A stretch of 64,000 bases of DNA, taken from Acidobacteriota bacterium. Its GTDB lineage: Bacteria > Acidobacteriota > Holophagae > Acanthopleuribacterales > Acanthopleuribacteraceae. The translations under genes were made by a program, and so were the position numbers. Shown piece after piece: positions 28,753 to 35,537 of this stretch. Position 1 is the first letter of the stretch, and every line of letters begins with the position of its first letter. Location of the stretch: assembly GCA_030066195.1 (NCBI GenBank), contig JASJCB010000004.1:1-64000 (forward strand). The letters run 5' to 3'. The notes under the pieces are model-generated. The model worked only from the letters and a program-made list of their open reading frames with translations, was not told the origin of the DNA and searched no databases.

Positions 28753-28901
28753 TCCTTCTGGTTCCCGTTACGCTGCTGCTCACCGGGTGCGCCGTGGGCG
28801 CCTGGTACTGGGCGTGTCGGAACCGACAGTTCGATGATTTGGATTCCCCCGCTTACAAAATGCTTCTTGACGATCATCAGGAGAAAAAGGAATCGATATG
28901 A
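28740..28901 (+). CDS. ccoS: cbb3 oxidase maturation protein CcoS
   Basis: A 53-residue single-span membrane protein needed for cofactor insertion into cbb3 oxidase. It starts with GTG at 28740 (GGGAGG upstream), inside the end of ccoI, and its stop overlaps the ccoNO start as ATGA. One membrane helix (GILILLVPVTLLLTGCAVGA) is followed by the CcoS hallmark WACRNRQFDDLDSPAYKMLLDD. It is easily missed because of its size and GTG start. Confidence 0.92.
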   Translation: MGILILLVPVTLLLTGCAVGAWYWACRNRQFDDLDSPAYKMLLDDHQEKKESI

Positions 28902-31042
28902 CGAAGAACCAAGCAAACCCTGATTCGGCCGATACCGGATCGAGAGCTGTCGAGCATTTCAGTTACGATGACGCTATAGTGCGCAAATTCATCTGGGCAA
29001 CCCTTATCTGGGGTCTGGTCGGCATGGTCGTCGGCCTGCTGGTTGCCTTACAGTTGGCCTGGTGGCCCGCCAATATGGAAACGCCCTGGCTTTCCTTCGG
29101 CCGCCTGCGCCCGTTACACACCAACGCGGTGATCTTCGCGTTTGCCGGAAACGCCTTCTTCGCGGGGATGTACTATTCCCTCCAGCGCTTGCTGAAAGCC
29201 CGCATGTTCTCGGATGCCCTGTCCAAGATCAACTTCTGGGGCTGGCAGGCCATTATCGTCTCCGCCGCGCTTACCCTGCCGCTGGGCTTCACCACCGGCA
29301 AGGAATACGCCGAGCTGGAATGGCCCATCGACGTGGCCATCGCCCTGGTCTGGGTGGTCATGGCCGTCAACGTCTTCGGCACCATCGCCAAACGCCGCGA
29401 GCGTCACCTGTACGTGGCAATCTGGTTCTATATCGCTTCCATTATCACGGTTACGTTGCTGCACGTCTTCAACTCGCTGGAACTGCCGGTCAGCTTCCTC
29501 AAGAGCTACTCGGTCTACGCGGGCGTGCAGGACGCACTGGTTCAATGGTGGTACGGGCACAACGCTGTCGCCTTCTTCCTGACCACGCCGTTCCTGGGCT
29601 TGATGTACTATTTCATGCCCAAGGCGGCCGAGGGTCCCATCTACAGTTACCGCCTATCCATCATTCACTTCTGGTCGCTGGTCTTCCTTTACATCTGGAC
29701 CGGCCCCCACCACCTCTTGTTCAGCGCCCTGCCCGACTGGGCGCAAACCACCGGTATGCTGCTGTCCGTCATGCTGATCGCGCCTTCCTGGGGCGGCATG
29801 ATCAACGGTCTGTTGACCCTGCGCGGCGCCTGGCACAAGCTGCGCACCGATCCCGTGATCAAGTTCATGGTCGTGGCCATTACCTTCTACGGCATGTCTA
29901 CCTTTGAGGGTCCCATGCTGTCCATCAAGTCGCTGAACAAGCTGGCGCACTATTCCGACTGGATCATCAGTCACGTGCACGGCGGCGCCTTGGGCTGGAA
30001 CGGCTTCCTGGCTTTCGGCATGATCTACTGGCTGGTGCCCCGCCTCTACGGCGTCAAGCTGCACTCCATTAAAATGGCCAACGCCCACTTCTGGATGGGC
30101 CTGATCGGCATCCTGGTCTACATGGTCTCCATGTACATCAGCGGCCTGACCCAGGGCCTCATGTGGCTGGACTTCGACAACGACGGTTACCTGGTCTATC
30201 CCAACTTCATCGAAACCGTGGCCGTGGTCATTCCCTTCTACTGGCTGCGCTTCCTGGGCGGCATCCTCTACGTGGCCGGCCTGGTGGTGATGTTCCTCAA
30301 CCTGTTCAAAACCCTGAAAGGCGTCACGCCTCCCGATGACACCAAGGCCGAGGCCGTACCGTACGAGCGCAAGCCGTTGATGGGCAAGTTCCACTTCAAA
30401 TTGGAAGCCAAGCCGGCAACGTTCAGCGTATTGGTCGTCGTTGCCGTGCTGGTGGGCACCGTCCTGGAAATCGTGCCCATGCTGGCCGTGGAGTCCAACG
30501 TACCTACCATCGCATCGGTGAAACCCTACACGCCGCTCGAACTGACCGGCCGCGACATCTACATCCGCGAGGGCTGCTTCAACTGCCACTCCCAGATGGT
30601 GCGTCCGCTGCGGGCCGAGACCGAACGCTACGGCACCTACTCCAAGTCCGGCGAGTTCGTCTACGACCACCCGTTCCTGTGGGGCTCCAAACGAACCGGG
30701 CCCGACCTGCACCGGGTGGGCGGCAAGTATCCCAACATGTGGCACCTGCGCCATATGGAAGATCCGCGGGCCATCGTCGCCGAGTCCATCATGCCGGGTT
30801 ATCCCTGGATGCTGACGGACAAGATGGACCTGGACAAGCTGGGCAAAAAGATCAGGGTCATGCGTCAACTGGGCGTGCCCTACGACGAGCAAACGGTTGA
30901 GAACGCGGAAGAGATGGCCAAACAACAGGCCGCCGAAATTGCCGCCGACCTGGCCGCCTCGGGTGTAACGGGTATGGAGGACAAGGAAATCACCGCCTTG
31001 ATCGCCTACCTGCAACGCCTGGGCACGGACATCAAGAAGTGA
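28898..31042 (+). CDS. ccoNO: Fused cbb3 cytochrome oxidase subunits I and II (CcoN-CcoO)
   Basis: One 714-residue polypeptide combining the catalytic subunit and the mono-heme cytochrome c subunit, normally separate genes. CcoN part (1-about 480): heme b His in RPLHTNAVIF, CuB ligands H221 (WYGHNA) and H271-H272 (GPHHLLF), and SHVHGGALGWNG for the hemes. A linker (KPLMGKFHFKLEAKP) and a membrane anchor lead to CcoO: heme c site C560-FN-C563-H564 and probable Met ligand in SIMPGYPWM. It reduces oxygen at high affinity and pumps protons. Similar fusions are known in Bacteroidota and some other phyla. Confidence 0.95.
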   Translation: MTKNQANPDSADTGSRAVEHFSYDDAIVRKFIWATLIWGLVGMVVGLLVALQLAWWPANMETPWLSFGRLRPLHTNAVIFAFAGNAFFAGMYYSLQRLLKARMFSDALSKINFWGWQAIIVSAALTLPLGFTTGKEYAELEWPIDVAIALVWVVMAVNVFGTIAKRRERHLYVAIWFYIASIITVTLLHVFNSLELPVSFLKSYSVYAGVQDALVQWWYGHNAVAFFLTTPFLGLMYYFMPKAAEGPIYSYRLSIIHFWSLVFLYIWTGPHHLLFSALPDWAQTTGMLLSVMLIAPSWGGMINGLLTLRGAWHKLRTDPVIKFMVVAITFYGMSTFEGPMLSIKSLNKLAHYSDWIISHVHGGALGWNGFLAFGMIYWLVPRLYGVKLHSIKMANAHFWMGLIGILVYMVSMYISGLTQGLMWLDFDNDGYLVYPNFIETVAVVIPFYWLRFLGGILYVAGLVVMFLNLFKTLKGVTPPDDTKAEAVPYERKPLMGKFHFKLEAKPATFSVLVVVAVLVGTVLEIVPMLAVESNVPTIASVKPYTPLELTGRDIYIREGCFNCHSQMVRPLRAETERYGTYSKSGEFVYDHPFLWGSKRTGPDLHRVGGKYPNMWHLRHMEDPRAIVAESIMPGYPWMLTDKMDLDKLGKKIRVMRQLGVPYDEQTVENAEEMAKQQAAEIAADLAASGVTGMEDKEITALIAYLQRLGTDIKK

Positions 31043-31052
31043 GGTGATCCCC

Positions 31053-31232
31053 ATGCTGAAAAACGTCATCAGCCAGGGCGATTGGGTGCTGTGGCCCCAA
31101 TTGGCCCTGGGGGTTTTCACCCTGACCTTCATCGCGGTCGTCATCTGGACCGCCCGCCGTAAAGCGACAGATCATTACGAGACCATGGCCCGGATGGCCT
31201 TGGAGGACACGAGGGAGCAACACCATGACTGA
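31053..31232 (+). CDS. ccoQ: Small cbb3 oxidase subunit CcoQ-like
   Basis: A 59-residue protein with one membrane helix (LWPQLALGVFTLTFIAVVIWTA) and a charged cytoplasmic tail. The ATG at 31053 has GAGGTGA correctly spaced; the GTG at 31044 overlaps that site. Position between ccoNO and ccoP and the topology support CcoQ, which stabilises the complex. The 3' end overlaps ccoP by 8 bp. Confidence 0.8.
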   Translation: MLKNVISQGDWVLWPQLALGVFTLTFIAVVIWTARRKATDHYETMARMALEDTREQHHD

Positions 31233-31812
31233 TAAGCCCGTAGAACACAGCCACGACTTCGACGGTATCGTGGAATTGGACAACGACCTGCCCCGCTGGT
31301 GGCTGGGCATCTTCTGGGTCACCACCATCGTAGCGGTCTTCTATGTGCCCTATTACCACTTCATGTATCCCGAGAAGCTGCCCGAGGCGGCGCTGTTGGC
31401 AAGCCAGGAAGCTCGGGCGGAAGAACTGGCGAAGATCGAAGCCGCAAAACCCAAGCCCGTGGACGAGGAAGCCGACCTGCTGGCCAAATATAACGCCGGC
31501 GGTTGGGAAGAAGCGGCCAAGGCCGACTTCACCACCTTCTGCGTCCCCTGCCACGCGCCGGACGGCGGCGGCACCATCGGCCCCAACTTCACCGACGACT
31601 ACTATATCCACGGCGGCAAGCTGACGGATATCCGTCGCATCATCGTCGAGGGCGTACCCGCCAAGGGCATGATCTCCTGGAAGGTCAGCCTGAAACCGCA
31701 ACAAATCGAGAACCTTACCTTCTACATCCGCTCGTTGCGCGGCACCACACCGGCAACGCCCAAAGCGGCCGAGGGTAAACTGGTCGACGAGGCCGGTAAC
31801 TTCACCGAATAA
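31225..31812 (+). CDS. ccoP: Mono-heme CcoP subunit of cbb3 oxidase
   Basis: A 195-residue membrane-anchored cytochrome c. The N-terminus has the CcoP signature (DFDGIVELDNDLPRWWLGIFW) and one membrane helix. Only one heme site, C106-VP-C109-H110, is present, with probable Met ligand in AKGMISWK; classical CcoP is about 300 residues with two hemes. No frameshift or internal gap is visible, so this is a shortened natural form rather than a broken gene. Confidence 0.92.
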   Translation: MTDKPVEHSHDFDGIVELDNDLPRWWLGIFWVTTIVAVFYVPYYHFMYPEKLPEAALLASQEARAEELAKIEAAKPKPVDEEADLLAKYNAGGWEEAAKADFTTFCVPCHAPDGGGTIGPNFTDDYYIHGGKLTDIRRIIVEGVPAKGMISWKVSLKPQQIENLTFYIRSLRGTTPATPKAAEGKLVDEAGNFTE

Positions 31813-31922
31813 ACCGACGGGGCTCGGGGCAAGGCTCCGAGCCCCCCTACCTGAATCCATTCGATGCGACATCTTCGCCGATGGTATAGTTTCCCGTGCC
31901 GGCTTTAAGCTTGGAGCTTGTT

Positions 31923-33302
31923 ATGCATACCCCGATAAAAGATAGAGTCACCACCATCGGAAAGGGCGGACGCCGCTTTTGGCTCTACCCCGCGAAGTTT
32001 CACGGACTCTGGTTGAAGCGCCGCCAGATCCTGGCCGCTGTCCTGATCCTGTTCTTCTTCATTGTTCCTTGGACCAAGGTCAACGGCACCCAAACCGTGC
32101 TGCTGGATGTAGCCGAGCGCAAGTTCGCCATCTTCGGCGCGGTCTTCTGGCCGCAGGACCTGATCATCTTCTGGTTCTACCTGGTGGGCACCGTCATCCT
32201 GATCTTCCTGATCACGGCGCAATGGGGCCGCCTGTTCTGCGGTTGGGCGTGCCCGCAAACGGTTTTCCTGGAGCACGTGTTCCGCCGCATCGAGACCTGG
32301 GTGGAAGGTGACGGCAACCAACGCCGTCGCCTGGACAAAGCGCCGTGGACCTTAACCAAGGTGCGCAAGAAGGCAACCAAATACTTCCTGTTCCTGATCG
32401 TCAGCAGCCACTTCGCCAACACGGTTCTGTGCTACTTCGTGGGCACCGACCAGGTCATCAACATGACCTTTTCCGATCCTCGCGAGAACTGGAGCTGGTT
32501 CGGTTTCATGGCCTTCGTGAACTTCCTCTTCTTCGTGAACTTCACCTGGTTCCGCGAGCAGTTCTGCTTGATTGCCTGTCCCTACGGCCGTTTCCAATCG
32601 GTGCTGCTGGACGGCGACTCCATGATCGTGGGTTACGACTACAACCGGGGCGAGCCTCGCGGCGTGTTGCGCAAGAAGGAAAAGCGCGACAAGGGCGACT
32701 GCATCGACTGCAACCGTTGCGTGGCGGTCTGTCCCACGGGTATCGACATCCGCATGGGCCTTCAAATGGAATGCATTAACTGCACCGCCTGTATGGACGC
32801 CTGCGACGAGATCATGGATAAGATCAACAAACCGCGCAAACTGATCGGCTATACCTCGGTCGCCTCGCTGGAAGGCCGCAACCGCCGCTTCTTCCGCGCC
32901 CGCACCCTGGTCTACACCGGCCTGTTCTTGGCGCTGTTCACCGTGGGTTCCGTGTTGCTGGTCAACAAGAGCGAGATCATCATCCGCATGGTGCGCCCGC
33001 CCGGGGCCAGCTTCACGCTGAACCAGTCGGACGAAATCACCAACCATTTCCAGGCCAAGGCCAGCAACAAAACGCCGGAACCCATCACCCTGAAACCCAG
33101 CGTACCGGAGGGCTACGAACTGGTAGCCGCGCTCGATCCCTGGGTGGTGCCGCCGCAGGAAACGGTTCAAAACCAGATCTTCATCCGCAAAAAGAAGGAC
33201 AACTTCTCGAACACGGGCAAGGAAAGCCTGACCATCCGCTTCTACGACGGCGAAGCCGTCGCCACCGAAGCCAAAATAACCTTGATGGGGCCTAAACCAT
33301 GA
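31923..33302 (+). CDS. ccoG: cbb3 oxidase assembly ferredoxin-type protein CcoG
   Basis: A 459-residue membrane protein with about five transmembrane helices and two [4Fe-4S] sites: CIDCNRCVAVCPTG and CINCTACMDACDE. It is a copper reductase in cbb3 maturation. I placed the start at 31923 (MHTPIKD...) because GGAG lies 9 bases upstream; the frame extends 9 codons further. C-terminal Ig-like domain from about 350. The stop overlaps ccoH as ATGA. A 110-bp gap separates it from ccoP, with a CCGACGGGGCTCGGGGC/GCTCCGAGCCCC hairpin that may attenuate or terminate. Confidence 0.94.
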   Translation: MHTPIKDRVTTIGKGGRRFWLYPAKFHGLWLKRRQILAAVLILFFFIVPWTKVNGTQTVLLDVAERKFAIFGAVFWPQDLIIFWFYLVGTVILIFLITAQWGRLFCGWACPQTVFLEHVFRRIETWVEGDGNQRRRLDKAPWTLTKVRKKATKYFLFLIVSSHFANTVLCYFVGTDQVINMTFSDPRENWSWFGFMAFVNFLFFVNFTWFREQFCLIACPYGRFQSVLLDGDSMIVGYDYNRGEPRGVLRKKEKRDKGDCIDCNRCVAVCPTGIDIRMGLQMECINCTACMDACDEIMDKINKPRKLIGYTSVASLEGRNRRFFRARTLVYTGLFLALFTVGSVLLVNKSEIIIRMVRPPGASFTLNQSDEITNHFQAKASNKTPEPITLKPSVPEGYELVAALDPWVVPPQETVQNQIFIRKKKDNFSNTGKESLTIRFYDGEAVATEAKITLMGPKP

Positions 33303-33739
33303 AAAACTATTGGAAGTACATCGTCATCAGTATGTTGGCAGGCGTTGCCGTATTCCATATCGGCGCGGTCATGTACATATGGGGAGAAAACTACGAACTG
33401 ACCTCGCCGGACTACTACGAGCAGGAAAGCGCCTATATGGACCTGGTCCCCAAACTGAAAGCGGGCGCGGTCTACCAATGGCAGGCAAACTTCAGCCGCG
33501 ACGGCGTCAGCCTGAAGGTGACTGACGCGGCCGGTGCGGTTCCGGCCCTGGAAAACCTCACCCTGGCTTTGTACAAACCGGACAAGGCGGGCCTGGACCG
33601 AACGCTGACGCTGACCCCGGACGGCAGCGGCGCCTGGCGCGCGGAAGCCGGCCTGGTGACGGGCCTGTGGCGCTACACGATCACGGCCAACCTGGGTGAA
33701 ACCGAACTGGCCTACAAATCGAGCGAAAACATACGGTAA
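33299..33739 (+). CDS. ccoH: FixH/CcoH-like protein
   Basis: A 146-residue protein with one N-terminal membrane helix (YIVISMLAGVAVFHIGAVMYIWG) and the FixH hallmark YELTSPDYYEQE, then a periplasmic beta-domain. It assists cbb3 assembly or copper delivery. It overlaps ccoG by 4 bp (ATGA). Confidence 0.88.
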   Translation: MKNYWKYIVISMLAGVAVFHIGAVMYIWGENYELTSPDYYEQESAYMDLVPKLKAGAVYQWQANFSRDGVSLKVTDAAGAVPALENLTLALYKPDKAGLDRTLTLTPDGSGAWRAEAGLVTGLWRYTITANLGETELAYKSSENIR

Positions 33740-33743
33740 CTCC

Positions 33744-34439
33744 ATGAACATCCTTCTTGTACCCCTGGCAGGTTTTTTGGGCAGCTTCCACTGCGCGGCC
33801 ATGTGCGGACCCTTCATAGGTTATTGTAGTGCGGGCCGAGGTGGTTCGGACTTGACCGTGCATACGGCCTACCAGGCAGGGCGTCTGGTAGCCTACGCTG
33901 CCCTGGGCACCCTGGCCGGGATTCTCGGCCAGGGCATGCTCTTCGCGGGCGAGGTGGTGCAAGCACAAAAAGCGGTGCTGATCGGACTGGGCGTGCTGAT
34001 GATCGGCACGGGCCTGTGGCATTACCTACCGACCCGGTTTCGACCCAAGCCGGGTAAGGGTTCCCGTAAACTGATGGGCTTCGTCTTCCGCACCACGGGC
34101 CGGGTAGAGGGACCGGAAGGCGCGGCCCTCATCGGCCTGCTCTCCGCACTGCTGCCCTGCGGCTACCTCTACGGATTCGTAGCCCTGGCCCTGGCCGCCG
34201 GCGGACCGCTGCCGGGCATGGCGACCATGGTCGGCGTCTGGCTGGGCACCCTGCCGGCCTTACTGGGCGCGGCCTACCTGGCCAGAACATGTTCCCGCCG
34301 CTTCCTCAACAAACTAAGCGGCCTGACCCCGGCAGTCCTGATCCTCCTGGGCATCCTGGCCATTCTGGGCAAAAGCACCGCCTTCCCCGACATGATCGGC
34401 GGCCCCCACTGCTTCGACCTGTGGGCTTCGGTGAAGTAA
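33744..34439 (+). CDS. SafE/TauE-like membrane protein of the cco cluster
   Basis: A 231-residue polytopic membrane protein with about six helices and the motif GSFHCAAMCGPF near residue 15, as in sulfite exporter TauE/SafE-family proteins that accompany cco genes and are implicated in copper handling. I chose the ATG at 33744, 4 bp after ccoH; the longest frame starts inside ccoH and lacks membrane character there. Last gene of the cbb3 cluster. Confidence 0.85.
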   Translation: MNILLVPLAGFLGSFHCAAMCGPFIGYCSAGRGGSDLTVHTAYQAGRLVAYAALGTLAGILGQGMLFAGEVVQAQKAVLIGLGVLMIGTGLWHYLPTRFRPKPGKGSRKLMGFVFRTTGRVEGPEGAALIGLLSALLPCGYLYGFVALALAAGGPLPGMATMVGVWLGTLPALLGAAYLARTCSRRFLNKLSGLTPAVLILLGILAILGKSTAFPDMIGGPHCFDLWASVK

Positions 34440-34446
34440 CCGCGCT

Positions 34447-34632
34447 TTAGTGCGGCGATGATCTCTTTCGCCAGGGCGGTGGTCCCGTTAACTCGTCGGC
34501 GCCCCAGGTATCCATCCAGGCCATAACGTCATCGTTGTCCAAATATAAGCCCGTTTCCCGATAGTCCTTTAAGGAAGCTTCCGTTTCTTCAAGGAACCGT
34601 TGCTTTTCTTTATCTTCTTCCCGGCTACGCAC
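34447..34632 (-). CDS. Orphan RHH-type antitoxin-like protein, probably N-truncated
   Basis: A 61-residue acidic protein starting with GTG (GGAGGG 9 bases upstream). The C-terminal pattern SLKDYRETGLYLDNDDVMAWMDTWG followed by PPPW matches the toxin-binding tail of CopG/RHH-family antitoxins. The DNA-binding ribbon-helix-helix part is too short or missing, and no RelE/ParE toxin adjoins it. It is likely a remnant of a toxin-antitoxin pair, or a stand-alone anti-addiction protein. Confidence 0.45.
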   Translation of the reverse strand: MRSREEDKEKQRFLEETEASLKDYRETGLYLDNDDVMAWMDTWGADELTGPPPWRKRSSPH

Positions 34633-34748
34633 TACTTAAAGCCCTCCATGGTTCCAAGACTAAAATGGTTTGCTCCGATTTGCAAGTCGACGCGGCTAGT
34701 CATATCCTTTCTTTCGGTTCACCCTAATCCCGGTGGACTGGCAATAAA

Positions 34749-34886
34749 GAGTTTCTGCCGCAGATAGCACAGATCTTCACAGAAAAGACCAATCTCTCAT
34801 CTCTGTCGGGCAGCCGAGAACACCGTCACCATGGGACCAAGATGTCTTTTTCTGCGAAGATCCGCGGGATCTGCGGCTAAAAACTC
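34749..34886. repeat. Imperfect inverted repeat with CCGCAGAT motif
   Basis: The left arm at 34749-34787 contains GAGTTTCTGCCGCAGAT followed by GATCTTCACAGAAAAG. The right arm at 34847-34886 is its inverse with about 31 of 40 matching positions and one gap. The arms enclose about 59 bp. Dispersed elements with a CCGCAGAT...CGCAGAT pattern occur between genes in many bacteria. Possibly a non-autonomous mobile or structural element; no transposase is visible. Confidence 0.55.
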
Positions 34887-35111
34887 CTGATCCGGAGTCG
34901 GGGCTTCGTCATATTCGAGTAAGGGCATCATGCAGTCAACACGCCGCTTGGCTCAAATCGTTTCGAGCCTTCGAAATCGTTGACAAACCGGGTCCAATTT
35001 CAGTCGAACACTTGATATCGACAAAGTCGCAGGACATTAAAAATAGGAACCTCCATTTTCGGAGATTTTGGGGGGGTTGCAGGCTACATACCCTTATAAA
35101 TCGTCGATGCG

Positions 35112-35391
35112 ACCCCCTATGTAGATTACATAGGGGGTAAAATCAACGGTTTCTAACCCCATGTAGATTACATAGGGGGTGAAATCAACGATTCCTAACC
35201 CTATGCAGCGTGCATAGGGTCTAAGATCAACGATTTTTAACCACATGCAGGTTAATGGGTTGTCGTATCGGCGTTTTACAACCACATTTTTCAAAATGTT
35301 CCCCAAAATCACAGAAAATAGACCCTCATCAATTTAATGTTGCGGAAAATCAACGGTTTTTAAGCCTATGCAGCGTGCATAGGGGGTGATT
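35112..35391. repeat. 42-bp tandem repeats with hairpin core and compensatory changes
   Basis: Four units at 42-bp spacing (cores near 35119, 35161, 35203, 35245) and a fifth near 35368, separated by conserved AATCAACGRTTTYTAA linkers. Unit 1 is a perfect 12-bp stem ACCCCCTATGTA/TACATAGGGGGT with loop GAT (35112-35138). Unit 3 is a perfect 10-bp stem ACCCTATGCA/TGCATAGGGT with loop GCG (35198-35220). Unit 5 is an 8-bp stem with loop GCG (35365-35383). Paired GTA/TAC in units 1-2 become GCA/TGC in units 3 and 5, so pairing is kept while sequence changes. Unit 4 is degenerate. Confidence 0.75.
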
Positions 35392-35537
35392 TCATTGATT
35401 TCTAAGCTTTCGTTGCGATTAGCACCTGAATATCGATCAAGATTCCCCAAATGGGAAATCTTGCCGGCTGAAATTTAACAACCGGACACAACTCATTACC
35501 GGCTGCTTCCGACGACTCCCGGCCCATAGGCACTGAA

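Larger units (their letters stand above)
34640..35530. other. Gene-free repeat-rich region
   Basis: About 890 bp without a supported gene, lower in GC than its neighbours. It holds an imperfect inverted repeat (34749-34886) and a palindromic tandem repeat array (35112-35391). The open frame running through the array on the minus strand is a by-product of its 42-bp period, which is a multiple of three. Confidence 0.7.

Noticed and set aside
31225..31812. Truncated (broken) ccoP
   Set aside because: Reading frame, start, stop and C-terminal helix are intact; no remnant of a second heme site follows, so it is a natural mono-heme form.
35094..35312. Minus-strand open frame of 72 codons with 14-residue repeats across the palindromic array
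   Set aside because: The repeats follow from the 42-bp DNA period; covariation of the stems points to nucleic-acid selection and there is no ribosome binding site.
35112..35391. CRISPR array
   Set aside because: Both the palindromic cores and the linkers are conserved, so there are no unique spacers, and no cas genes are near.
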